A DNA stretch of 64,000 nucleotides from Pelobates cultripes (taxonomy: Eukaryota; Chordata; Amphibia; Anura; Pelobatidae): assembly GCA_933207985.1 (NCBI GenBank), contig OW240916.1:292935310-292999309 (forward strand), in the 5' to 3' direction. A model generated the notes under the pieces. That model searched no databases, was not told where the DNA came from, and worked only from the letters and a program-made list of their open reading frames with translations. Position 1 is the stretch's first letter; the number at the start of each line of letters is the position of its first letter. Of the stretch, positions 43,309-54,027 are shown in pieces. The position numbers were made by a program, and so were the translations under genes.

Positions 43309-44570
43309 GCTCATCGTTCAACGGTAGCTGAGAGGCAGAGGCGTGAGACGGTCTATCTTTGCCCACGTTCTCTACGGCTGCACCCCTGAACTTCTGCGTG
43401 GACCTCCCTTCGTCTCGGCGCCACTGGTCTGTTGTCCAGGAGATCATCGGCCTCTACGTAAGAAGTGCTGGGGTGTCCCCGTCGATGAGTGTGAACTCAG
43501 GTTCAGGAACGAGGAGGTAAGACAACTGCTGTTTTAGACGGCAGACCCACTAGGGGTATACCGATTGTGCGGTAGGCCCAAAAGGGGTTTAAATCTGTGT
43601 ATGGAATCTGCCCCCTCTGTCGGAGGGAAGGAGCGAAGGCGCACCGCTCGATCGAACGCTCTTTAGTAAGACCGTTTGATCTGGTTAGTCAGGCGGGGTC
43701 CTGTGTAAATAGCCCTAGCCGGACACCGGTGTCTTGTCTAGACTAGCGTTCTAGGGTGTATATTACGTTCGCTAGGTCGGAGGGACCGGGAGACTAAGCG
43801 GCGCCTGTGTAAATTCGGTTCGCTAGCTCTCAACCTATCTTGGCTAAGTGGGAAGGCGTGTAAATTTGGAACCCACTAGACTTTTGATAGAGTAAATAGA
43901 CTAGAAGGGCAATTTTGTAAATTCCGCCCTCTAGTTCGCTATATGTGGTGCTTGGGCAGTGTGGCTAACCAAAACGGGTGTATATAGTTTTAGGTAGTCC
44001 ATTCAAGGTACTGGCCAATAGTTTAGTTGGGATTGTAAATGTGTTAAAGATTGTTAGTATAGTGTATATCTTGTTAGATAGCGCGAGCTCAGCCGTCTAG
44101 CGAGAGTGTTAATAGTGTGTTGCTGTATCATAGTGCACGGTACCATAACCCTGTATATTTACTGACACTGTATATAAGTACTAATCATTGTCGTTTATTG
44201 CATGTTTAACACCGTAACCACTAATAATTGTATTGTGACCTTAAATTGTGCTTTGACCTATGCTAACTGTACTGTAACCGATACTAGTAAAAGACGATGT
44301 TACTGGGGTGTGTTATAGACGGGTAATTCATATATAGAGAATTATAGCGTGGGTGACTGTATAGTTTCGCCAAAGGGCATAATATTGATTATTTAGTGAC
44401 TGGTGTAACAGCTGTGTGTGTACGGGAATTCCCTGAGTGATTATTGTGTTATTGTGTACGTTTCACTCGGTAACTGTACCACGTGGTGCTGTTGCCAGAG
44501 GAAACGGGTGTGACTGTTGAATAAGAACGCGTGCATAGTATTCGTTGTCAACGACGTTCCATTGATAAGT
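43309..44570 (+). other. ERV-C leader
   Basis: About 1.26 kb between primer site and gag ATG with no recognisable protein. It probably holds the packaging signal and splice donor. GAGGTAAGAC at about 43,514-43,523 is a good splice-donor match, which is inference. Confidence 0.5.
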
Positions 44571-46463
44571 ATGGGCGCGTCAGAGTCAACGATTTCGGAT
44601 CCCTTAGGTTGTATGGTAAAGAATTTTAAAAAGGGATTCAAAACATGTGATTTTGGGGTTAAAATGTCTCCTGTACGTTTGGTCACTTTGTGCACTAGGG
44701 AGTGGCCTATTTTGGTTGCGGCATGGCCGCCGCGTGGCAGTTTGGATCCAACCCTGGTACAGCGTGTACACGTGGCTGTATCAGGTAGGCCTGAACTTTA
44801 CGGACAGTTTCCATACATTGATTGTTGGAGGCAGGCCGTAAACGACTCGCCAAAATGGATCCGGATATGCCACGAGGAGCAATGTCGCCTCATGGTGGCC
44901 AGGACTTGTTTGTCCACTAGGACTGGTGTTAGGCCCATTTTGGACACGCCCCCTGAGTCCGAGATCCCTTTGCCGCCCCCTTACTTTCCTTTAAGAGGAA
45001 GTGACGCGAATGCAGGAAGCTCTGCACCCCTTCCCCTATTGCCCCCATCCACTTCCGCTTCCTCCTCCAGTACAGAATCCACCCCCCCTCGTATTAAAAC
45101 TCCCCTTCCGGAACCAGGACCAACCCCCATTAGATCTGAATATCCTGATTTGGCGCCACTTCAAACTTCCGGTCAAGCTTCTTCTAGCTCGGCTCGGAGT
45201 ATACTATTCACTAACTTTTCCCAAAATCAAGTTCCCACATCCTCATGCCCTATTACCTCTCGACCGGAACCTTTAACTGACGCCCCTCCACGTAGCCCCA
45301 TACTAACCCGACAACTGACCGGTACCCAACAATTAAAACATTATCAGATGCCTCTTCGTCTGAATCCTGGGTCAGCCTATATCGATGCCGCAGGTCAAAT
45401 GGCACATGCTGACCCAGTCTTCGTATATGTCCCGTTCACGACTACCGATCTCTTGAATTGGAAGACCCACAATTCCTCGTACACTGAGAAACCACAAGCT
45501 ATGACCGATCTGTTCACCTCGATAGTTCAGACACATAACCCGACATGGGCTGATTGCCAGCAGTTATTAATGACATTGTTCAATAATGAGGAAAGGACAA
45601 GGATTAACCAAGCGGCCATTAAGGCGCTAGAGGAGAGAGCCCGTGCTTTAAATCAAGCCAATCCGGCAGCATGGGCCGCAACACATTACCCTAACACCGA
45701 TCCTGACTGGAATGTAAATGGCGCAGATATGGCTCAACTTAAAGCCTATAGAGATGCTATAATTGCTGGCATGAAAGCCGGAGGGAAGAAAGCTATTAAC
45801 ATGTCGAAGACAGTTGAGGTGATTCAGAAAAGTGATGAAGCGCCCAGTGTCTTTTATGACCGATTATTGGAGGCATACCGCTTGTATACCCCCTTTAATC
45901 CGAAAGACGCTGATAATTCCCGAATGGTAAACTCCGCCTTTGTCAGCCAAGCTTACGGAGATATTAAGCGCAAGCTACAGAAATTAGAAGGGTTTGCAGG
46001 TATGTCTATCACCCAACTAATGGAGGTAGCGAACAAAGTATATATGAATAGGGAAACAGAAAGTAAGAAAGAGGAAGAGCGCAAGATGCGTAGAAAGGCA
46101 GATATGCTAGCGGTAGCGATCGCAGGCGTAGATAGACGGGGCCCAGATAGAGGCGATGGTAGATGGAATAGGGAGCCTTTGAGTAGGAATCAGTGCGCGT
46201 ACTGTAAGGAAGAAGGGCATTGGAGGAACGAGTGTCCGCAAAGAGAGCAGTATGAGAGAGACTTACCCAGGGCAGGTTACGGAAACTTTAGAGGCAGAGC
46301 GAGAGGTAGAGGAGGCCCCGGAGGGAGTAATGGTAATAGAGGGAGTAATGGGAACAGAGGAAGTGTAAGGGAAGATAGGTACTATCCAGCAGCGCAAAGG
46401 TCCCGCGATAGAGAAGGTAGGGACTTTGTGGGATTGGCTGACACGGTCATGGAGGACTATTGA
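44571..46463 (+). CDS. gag: ERV-C Gag polyprotein, open frame
   Basis: The open frame reaches upstream to 44,517, but the Met at 44,571 begins MGASES, a myristoylation signal, and is the likelier start (630 codons). A matrix-like N terminus is followed by a PPPY late domain at 44,973-44,984, a Pro/Ser-rich linker, a capsid-like region (VEVIQKSDEAPSVFYDRLLE and YTPFNP, gammaretroviral in style), a charged segment rich in Glu/Arg, one C-x2-C-x4-H-x4-C zinc knuckle at 46,194-46,235 and an Arg-Gly-rich tail. It ends at TGA 46,461-46,463, and protease follows in the same frame. The frame is unbroken. Confidence 0.9.
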   Translation: MGASESTISDPLGCMVKNFKKGFKTCDFGVKMSPVRLVTLCTREWPILVAAWPPRGSLDPTLVQRVHVAVSGRPELYGQFPYIDCWRQAVNDSPKWIRICHEEQCRLMVARTCLSTRTGVRPILDTPPESEIPLPPPYFPLRGSDANAGSSAPLPLLPPSTSASSSSTESTPPRIKTPLPEPGPTPIRSEYPDLAPLQTSGQASSSSARSILFTNFSQNQVPTSSCPITSRPEPLTDAPPRSPILTRQLTGTQQLKHYQMPLRLNPGSAYIDAAGQMAHADPVFVYVPFTTTDLLNWKTHNSSYTEKPQAMTDLFTSIVQTHNPTWADCQQLLMTLFNNEERTRINQAAIKALEERARALNQANPAAWAATHYPNTDPDWNVNGADMAQLKAYRDAIIAGMKAGGKKAINMSKTVEVIQKSDEAPSVFYDRLLEAYRLYTPFNPKDADNSRMVNSAFVSQAYGDIKRKLQKLEGFAGMSITQLMEVANKVYMNRETESKKEEERKMRRKADMLAVAIAGVDRRGPDRGDGRWNREPLSRNQCAYCKEEGHWRNECPQREQYERDLPRAGYGNFRGRARGRGGPGGSNGNRGSNGNRGSVREDRYYPAAQRSRDREGRDFVGLADTVMEDY

Positions 46464-47276
46464 TACCGACCGGGCTCCATCCCCCTTGGTCGAGCGGAGC
46501 CTATGGTCGATGTATCAATAGGGGGAAAAAGGAGTGCGTTCATGATCGACACTGGTGCTGAACATTCGGTGGTGACTAATCAAGTTGCTCCTCCATCTGG
46601 AAGAACTATTACTGTAATAGGAGCAACTGGGAGAAGTGCTGAAAAACCGGTTCTTAAAAGTCGACTCTGTACATTGGGAGGCCACGTAGTAAAACATCAA
46701 TTCCTTTATATGCCTGAGTGTCCAGTCCAATTGCTGGGACGTGATATGCTATCCAAATTACAAGCGCAGATTACGCTCCTACCAAATGGAACAACATCCT
46801 TAAAGTTTAATGGACCCTCAGGTATTATGACATTGTCCGTACCAAAGGAAGAAGAGTGGCGACTTTATACAGTGTTGACTAGCCAAAACCCGAGTGATGA
46901 ATCCTTATTTAACATACCAGGAGTTTGGGCAGAGAACAACCCACCAGGACTGGCCCGCAATATTCCACCTATTAAAATCGAACTAAAACTTGGGGTTTAT
47001 CCAGTAAGCCTGAGACAATATCATATTCCGCAGAAGGCTAAGAAGAACATCCAATCTTATCTGGATAAGTTCATACGGTATGGTATCCTAAAATTCTGTA
47101 TTTCCCCCTGGAACACCCCATTGCTGCCTGTTCAAAAGCCCGGTACAGATGAGTATCGACCTGTGCAGGACTTGAGAGCAGTCAATGATGCGGTTGTTAG
47201 TATACATCCAGTCGTGCCCAATCCATATAACCTGCTTGCTTTAATTCCGGGCGGGCTACTTACTTTACAGTCTTAG
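46464..47276 (+). pseudogene. pro: ERV-C protease and RT start, broken
   Basis: Reading continues in the gag frame directly after the TGA with no further stop up to 47,274. Protease has DTGA at 46,548-46,559 and LLGRDMLSKL. The RT begins with NTPLLPVQKPG and PVQDLRAVNDAV. The frame is lost at about 47,250-47,265, just before the LDLKDAFF block, which is in another frame. The first ATG is 46,503, but the same-frame layout suggests stop-codon readthrough as in gammaretroviruses. Confidence 0.85.
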
Positions 47277-47875
47277 ATCTCAAAGATGCCTTCTTTTGCC
47301 TCCGAATTGCCGCAGAAAGCCAATGTATCTTCGCTTTCCAATGGGAAAATGCTGTAACGGGCTCGAAACGCCAAATGACCTGGACAAGATTGCCCCAGGG
47401 GTTTAAAAATTCACCTACCCTATTTGGTTCAGCTCTAAGTCAAGATCTACTAGATTTCGAGTCTATCCCAGGAGAGTATGTATTATTACAATATGTAGAT
47501 GACTTGTTGATAGCAGCAGTTACAAAGGAAGTATGTCAGCAAGCAACGCACGATCTACTACACATTCTCTGGAAGGCAGGATACAAGGTGTCAAGAAGGA
47601 AGGCTCAGTTGTGTTCGCCAACTGTCAAATATCTGGGATTCCATATCTCTGAAGGTCAAAGAATTATGGGGCCAGAGAGAAAAGAAGCTGTGTGCCAAAT
47701 ACCGATACCCAGGAATAGAAGACAAGTGCGAGAATTCTTGGGGCAGCAGGCTTCTGTAGGATATGGATTCCCAGCTACGCGATACTGGCAAAACCTCTGT
47801 ATGCAGCTATCAAAGGTACAGAGCACGACCCCTTCTTATGGACTCAAGAACAGCAAACGGCATTCGAAGATGTGA
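47277..47875 (+). pseudogene. pol: ERV-C reverse transcriptase core, broken
   Basis: Contains LDLKDAFF, LPQGFKNSP and the catalytic YVDD at 47,492-47,503. The thumb follows. A frame change near the G run at about 47,737-47,742 (inside the FLG motif region) leaves an unrelated tail until the stop at 47,875. RNase H continues in a third frame. Confidence 0.85.
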
Positions 47876-49142
47876 AGAGGGCTTTGATGAGTGCCCCAGC
47901 ATTAGGTCTACCTGACCACACACGGCCATTCTATCTGTATGTACATGAGCAAAGAAGAATGGCTGTGGGAGTATTGACACAGTACTTGGGATCATGGCAA
48001 AGACCTGTTGCCTACATGTCTAAGCAACTGGATGCAGTGGCCAGCGGACTTCCACCTTGTCTAAGAGCTGTAGCTGCAGCCGCTCTGCTAGTAGCTGAAG
48101 CCGATAAACTCACTCTGGGTCAAGAACTTTATGTACGAGTTCCACATGCAGTACAGACGTTGTTGGATTACAAAGGAAATCATTGGTTTAGTAACAGCCG
48201 TATGACAAAGTATCAAGCAATGTTGTGCGAAAACCCAAGAGTGCATTTAGAGACTGTAAATACCTTAAATCCAGCTACCCTTTTGCCACAACCTACTGAA
48301 AGTCAACATGATTGTTTGGTAGTAATGGATGAAGTATTTTCAAGTAGACCAGATCTTCGTGATTTTCCCATCCAGAACCCTGATGTTCAATATTACACCG
48401 ACGGCAGTAGTTATGTAAAAGAAGGGATCCGCTATGCAGGGTATGCAGTAACAACGATAGACAAGGTGATAGAAGCTCGGCCACTGGCAAAAGGAACATC
48501 AGCACAAAAGGCAGAATTGATAGCACTGACACGAGCGTTATAATTGGCTGAAGGTTTAAGAGTGAACATCTACACGGACTCCAAGTATGCGTTTTTAACC
48601 ACTCATGCCCACGGAGCTTTGTATAAAGAAAGAGGACTATTGAATTCAGAAGGCAAAGAAATCAAATACGCAGCTGAGATCCTACAACTATTGGAAGCAG
48701 TGTGGGAGCCGGAAGAAGTCGGTATTATACATTGTCGGGCGCATCTGAGAGGAGATGGTGATGTAACCAAAGGGAATCGGATGGCAGATAGTGCAGCTAA
48801 GCGTGCTGCTGAATCAGGAAGACAGGAATATGTGGGGTATATAGCTGCTCTTATACCAACTCCACTGTCTCAATGGACTCCAATTTATACAGCTCAAGAA
48901 GAGGAGTGGTTAAGGACTGAACCTGGAAAGTATTTGGAGAACAAATGGTATCAGTTAGAAGTTGGAAGAATAGTTATTCCAGCATCACTAGCGGTAGAAA
49001 TTGTCCAAAACTATCATAACGGGACACATTCTGGGAGAGACAGTACAGAAGAATCTCTCAGAAAACACTTCTACATACCAAGATTGTCCAACTTGACTCA
49101 GGCCATTGTACGTAGATGTGTAACGTGTGCTAAAAATAATGC
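47872..49142 (+). pseudogene. pol: ERV-C connection, RNase H and integrase start
   Basis: One frame holds the connection domain (ALGLPDHTRPF), RNase H (YYTDGSSYV, then IYTDSKYAF) and the integrase HHCC zinc-binding start (H..H in the YHNGTHSG region, then CVTCAKNN). An in-frame TAA at 48,541-48,543 splits RNase H. The sequence runs into Ns at 49,143, so the integrase core, C terminus, env and 3' LTR are not in view. Residues beyond 49,142 in any translation are artefacts of the gap. Confidence 0.87.
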
Positions 49143-49242
49143 NNNNNNNNNNNNNNNNNNNNNNNNNNNNNNNNNNNNNNNNNNNNNNNNNNNNNNNNNN
49201 NNNNNNNNNNNNNNNNNNNNNNNNNNNNNNNNNNNNNNNNNN
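49143..49242. other. Assembly gap (100 N)
   Basis: Exactly 100 Ns, a conventional length for a gap of unknown size. ERV-C integrase lies on the left and the middle of a Gmr1-like LTR on the right. Confidence 0.97.
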
Positions 49243-49442
49243 GCTTTCTAAAGTGCCGTTCGTGAAACGAAAGAAAATCCCCATACAAAACCGCCAATTG
49301 CATTTGGCGGAAACAGTATTACAGGCAACACGGAAAATACCTTAACATCTACATATGGGTACAGCGCATATCTCGCCCGACCTAGTGGCAACCCTTAAAG
49401 GCACAGTCTCTGGTTATTGTCCAAGTGGCTAGGTTTGCCACA
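49243..49442 (-). repeat. Gmr1-like 3' LTR, partial (200 bp)
   Basis: Matches 54,824-55,023 over all 200 bases with two substitutions by eye. The remaining ~796 bases of this LTR are missing in the gap. Confidence 0.92.
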
Positions 49443-49523
49443 ATGCTCCCCCAGAACCAAGCCGGCATACACAGCCTGATCCCAACGGATCGGCTTGGGG
49501 ATGTCCGGGGGAGTGCTCACAGA
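49443..49523 (-). other. Gmr1-like polypurine tract and 3' UTR
   Basis: On the minus strand the sequence reads TTCTGGGGGAGCAT immediately before the TGTGGC start of the LTR, a suitable polypurine tract. About 80 bases separate it from the end of the RT/RNase H frame. Confidence 0.7.
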
Positions 49524-51431
49524 TCACTTCTCAAGGTCTGTTTGTCTGGACAACCCGTCGGCATTACCGTTTTGTTTCCCTGGGCGGTAGTGTATTGTAA
49601 AGTCAAAGGGCTGCAGCGCCAAACTCCAGCGCAGCAGCCTGGCATTGTCTCCCGCCACACGGTTTAGCCACACCAACGGGTTGTGATCTGTGAGCAAAGA
49701 AAAGGGTTGCCCATAGAGATACGGCTGTAACTTTTTCAGAGCCCACACCACGGCCAGGCATTCCTTCTCTATGGCGGCGTAGCTCACTTCTCGGGGTAGC
49801 AGCTTCCGACTCAAGTAGGCTACGGGGTGTTCTCCGCCATCGGCTCCGACCTGGCTCAGTACTGCTCCCAATCCAAACATTGAGGCGTCTGTGTGAACAA
49901 GAAAACGTTTAGTTGGATCAGGAGCAGCCAGTACAGGGGCATTGGTCAGAGCCGTCTTCAGCTGGTTGAATGCCTGTTCACACTCTGGGGCCCAGACGAC
50001 CTGCCGGGGCAGGTTTTTCTTCGTCAAATCAGTCAGGGGTTTGGCCAGGGCACTGTAGTTGGGTACAAATTTTCTGTAATACCCTGCGGTACCTAGGAAA
50101 GCCAGGACTTGGGTTTTGGTCCTAGGGGTAGGCCACTGGGCTACAGCTTCAATCTTTGCGGGCTCAGGCTTCTGCTGCCCGCTACCAACCCGGTGTCCTA
50201 AGTACTGGACCTCTGCCATCCCTATGTGGCATTTGCTGGGTTTCAAGGTAAGCCCTGCCTCTCGAATCCGGTCTATTACTGCCCCTATGTGTTGTAGGTG
50301 TTCTGCCCAGGTCTGACTGTAGATGGCAATATCGTCCAGATATGCACACGCATAGTCCTGGAACCCGTCCAGTAGCCGATCCACCATCCGCTGGAATGTC
50401 GCGGGGGCGTTCTTCATCCCGAATGGCATGACTCGAAATTGGTACAAGCCAAACGGGGTGACAAACGCCGACTTAGGAATGGCGTCCTCGGCTAGTGGAA
50501 TTTGCCAGTATCCCTTACACAAATCTATGGTAGTGAGATACTGACCCCTGGCCATCCTATCAAGCAGTTCGTCTATCCGAGGCATCGGGTAGGCGTCCGA
50601 CACAGTTTTGTCGTTCAACCTCCGGTAGTCTACACAGAACCGGGTGGTACCATCTTTCTTGGGAACCAGGACTACCGGCGATGCCCAGGGGCTATCTGAG
50701 TGTTCAATAACCCCCAACTGCAACATCTCTTCAATTTCCTTCCTCATATGTTCCCGCACGGATTCAGGAATCCGATATGGAGTCTGTCGCATGGGGAGCT
50801 GTCCCGGGGTTTCTACTCGGTGGGTGGCTAGTGGAGTGTACCCAGGTAGATTAGAAAAGGTAGCGCTCTTTGCTGCTATCAGTTCTTGTACCTGAATACG
50901 CTCTTGAGGACTTAGCCGCTCCCCCAGTTGAACCCCCTGGGAGGGTTCCTTCTGCTCCTCCTGCTCTAACAGATCAGGAAGGGGCAGGTTCTCCTGATCT
51001 TCGGAGGCGGGCGTGCAAATAGCTGCCACGTCCTCCGTCCGCTCGTGGTAGGGTTTGAGCATGTTCACATGGAGCATGCGTCTCTTCCCTACTCCGGAGC
51101 TTGGAGCGATCACATAGGTGGTATCGCATCTCTGCTCTACCACCTGGTATGGGCCCTGCCAGACGGCCTGTAGTTTATCGGTGCGGACTGGTTTAAGGAT
51201 TAGCACCTTCTGCCCCACTTGAAAACTACGGTCTCTGGCCCCTCTGTCATACCAACGACGCTGTCGTTGTTGGGCGGCCTGGAGGTTGGTGCGCACCGCC
51301 TGGGTCAATTCCTCCAGGCGATCCCGGAACGCCAGCACGTAGGGTACAATAGGGGTCCCATCTGCACTACTCTCTCCCTCCCAATGCTCCCTAATGAGAT
51401 CCAACGGCCCCCGGACCCTTCTCCCAAACAA
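49524..51431 (-). pseudogene. pol: Gmr1-like integrase C-terminus, RT and RNase H
   Basis: A 635-codon open frame. Residues ~1-110 are the integrase C-terminal part with a GPY-like module (VWQGPYQVVE). RT follows with SPWASPVVLVPKKDG, FCVDYRRLN, LTTIDLCKGYWQIP, FGMKNAPATFQR and the catalytic YLDD at residues 364-367 (Asp366 at 50,334-50,336). RNase H has FLVHTDASMFG (Asp515) and DHNPLVWLN. The frame ends just before the polypurine tract. The first Met is only the first after a frame break; the true upstream reading is in the gag-integrase frame, so pol is split. All RT and RNase H motifs are intact. Confidence 0.9.
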
Positions 51432-53911
51432 TAGTTCAAAGGGGGAAAACCCGTAGACTCTTGGGGCACCTCTCTGTATGCGAACAACAGATGGGGAAGG
51501 AATCGTTCCCAGTCCTTATGGGTCTCTCCGAATGTTCGAAGCATCTGTTTTAGGGTACCGTTGAATCTCTCACATAATCCATTGGATTGCGGGTGGTACG
51601 CGGAGTTAATGATCGGCTTTATGCCACATATCCTCCATAACTGCTGAGTAACCTCAGCCGTGAATTGGGTCCCCCTATCTGAGACCATTTCCTGTGGGAA
51701 CCCTACTCGGGAGAAGATTTTCATCAAGGCTTCGGCTACGGTCTCCGCGTGGATATTAGTTAGGGCAATCGCCTCGGGGTACCGGGTGGCGTAGTCCACC
51801 ACGGTCAGGATATACCGTTTCCCAGAGGGGCTGGGCTTTGGTAGTGGTCCTACTATATCTACTGCTACCCGGCTGAACGGTTCCTCAATTATGGGGAGGG
51901 GACATAGTTTTGCCTTATGGCGATCCCCCCTTTTTCCTACCCTCTGGCACACATCACAGGAGGTACAATATTGCCTTACGTCTTTGGAAATCCCGGGCCA
52001 AAAGAATGCGTGCGTTAAGCGATATCGGGTCCGGGTCATCCCTAGATGGCCGGACAGAGGGATGTCATGGGCGATTCTTAGTAACTCCTGCCTATATTTC
52101 TGGGGTACTACTAGCTGCTTGGTTTGGAGCGTCACAGAGCTGCCTATGGCCCGTTCCGCCACCCGGTACAGTAACTTCTTTTCCCATACGTACCGTTCTC
52201 CCTCCCGCCCCACCTGGTCCGTGTCTACCCTATCTCGGTACACCTGCAGTGTGGGGTCTGTCTGAACCTCAGCTTCAAATGTGGTCGGGGTGTCCCAAGT
52301 CATGTCGGTCAAGGGGGGGTCATGGTGTCTTACCTGAGCCTCAGAGTGTGCGGGGGATGCCGTGGTGCGAGCCTGTTGCCGGGTGGTTACCGGATGCGCC
52401 TCTTGGGAAGGGGCCTGGGGAAGAAACGCAGAAGTCATCGGGCCCAAGTCATTCCCCAAAACAACATCGGCCGGTAGTTTCTTCATTATGGCCACCTCTA
52501 CAACCCCCTCCCCAGCACCCCAGTTCAAATGCACTTTGGCCGTGGGTAACCGGTACATAGCTCCCCCTGCTACCCGGACTGCCACTGATCCGCCAGTGTG
52601 GGCCGTATCTGGAATTAAATGAGGGGCCACTAAGGTCAAGGTGGCTCCCGAGTCCCGCAGCCCCTGCACTTCTTTCCCTCCCACAAATACAACTTGGCGA
52701 TGATGCTGCCGGTTGTCCGTGGCTTGCACCGACATCACCTCGTACAGAACCCCCAATGGTTCTTCGGTTGATAGACTTGTCAGCTCCGAGTGGTCCGGTT
52801 CGGTGTGGTAGAAATGGGCCACTGCCCTTGGCGCGGAGTTTTGCCGTACTTGGTTCCACGCCTGCCTGCTCCGATTCTGGGTGCACTCCCGGGACATATG
52901 CCCCCACTGCCGGCAGGTATGGCATTGTATGTTGGCCCTGCCATTGTAGCGTGATGGCGGTGGGGGGTTTCCTGATGGTGGCCGGAATGGAGTAGCGTTG
53001 GCGGGTGTGGAGATGGTTGGGTGGTGTGGTACAGCTGGTCTCAGGGGAGCCCTGTTGGGAAGCCCATGATGCCTTCGGGCGTCAAAATGCTGATCCGCCA
53101 ACCGGGCGGCTTCGGTTAGGGTGAGGGGTTTCCTGTCCCTTACCCATTCTTGTGCCTCAGGTGACAGTCCGTTAAAAAATTGTTCCAGCAAGATGAGCTG
53201 GCGCAGTTCCTCCATTGTGGTAGCTTGGCTCGCCTGAATCCATCCTTGCGACGCTTGGTCGAGCTTATGTGCCCACTCAGCGTGGGAATCTTTCTCGGGC
53301 TTCCTCAATCCTCGAAATTTACGCCGGTATGCCTCCGGGGTTATGGCATACCTCTCCAGAATTGCCCTCTTAACTTTAAAATAGTCCTTGCTATCTTCTC
53401 TGGGCACAGCGCGATACGCCTCGGCTGCTCGTCCTGCCAACTTGCCTGCCAGTAGGGGTACCCACATAGCCTGTTCTAGATCATGTAGGTCGCACAACCG
53501 TTCAAAATCCTGCAGGTATCCGTCAATCTCGTCTTTCTCCTCGCAGAATGCTTTAAATGCCTGGTAAGGTATTTTCTGCTTCACTGGAGCGCAGAATGAA
53601 TTGGCGATGGATTCTGCCCTGGATGGTGACCTCTGGTGTTGCTGTGCCATAATATAATCCTGGACGTCCGCCATCAGTATAGTTAAGATGTCCAGGGTTA
53701 CTGGCTGTGGTACAAATTCCAGCCGGGTTCTCAGTTCCCTCTGGTACGGTGTTTCCTCTCTGGCAGGTGGGGGTGGACTGCTGTGTGCTTGGTCGCCCTC
53801 CATTAGCTCTGCAATCAGGACTGCTTTCGATTTATTGCTAGCGCTTTTCCCTCTAGCCTCCAGCAGCTCCTTTAGCGTCTGTCTCTTTAACGCCGTGTAA
53901 TCAGTCCCCAT
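51432..53911 (-). pseudogene. gag-pol: Gmr1-like Gag-protease-integrase frame
   Basis: The 868-codon frame starts at 53,911 and its stop is at 51,305, but its last ~40 codons are out of frame relative to the integrase. Residues 1-40 resemble a SAP-like helix pair (LKELLEARG and AVLIAELME). The gag core covers about 70-290. The zinc knuckle C-x2-C-x4-H-x4-C is at 330-343. The protease aspartate is in DSG at 420-422. Integrase has an HHCC domain (about 617-665) and catalytic Asp685, Asp745 and Glu781 (D,D-35-E). Gag, protease and integrase thus share one frame. The frame break lies in a T/C homopolymer at about 51,445-51,455. Confidence 0.88.
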
Positions 53912-54006
53912 TCACTGATCGCTTTCGTCTGCTTGTTTCATACGAATTGCCTTTCCGTTCGGTAATTCCTTTCATTCGAATGCGCTGTATTCGGCTGTAG
54001 AGTTGG

Positions 54007-54025
54007 ATCCCGTCGCTTGCCACCA
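54007..54025 (-). other. Gmr1-like primer binding site
   Basis: On the minus strand, TGGTGGCAAGCGACGGGAT starts two bases after the LTR end. The TGGTGGCA start is compatible with a tRNA-Leu-type acceptor end, but I could not match the whole 18 bases to a tRNA with certainty. Confidence 0.5.
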
Positions 54026-54027
54026 AT

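Larger units (their letters stand above)
42853..49142 (+). mobile_element. ERV-C: gamma-like ERV, truncated by gap
   Basis: A second ERV family: 5' LTR, tRNA-Gly primer site, 1.26-kb leader, gag, then pro-pol in the gag frame after a UGA. Pol is interrupted by two frameshifts and one stop and ends within the integrase zinc-binding domain where the N gap begins. No env or 3' LTR is present. Its gag and protease differ clearly from ERV-A and ERV-B, and the primer is different. Confidence 0.88.

Noticed and set aside
44517..44570. Upstream ATG for ERV-C gag
   Set aside because: It would bury the MGASES myristoylation start 18 residues inside the protein.
48544..49251. Open frame running through the N block
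   Set aside because: The part after 49,142 is Ns and unrelated LTR sequence. Only the portion to 49,142 is ERV-C pol.
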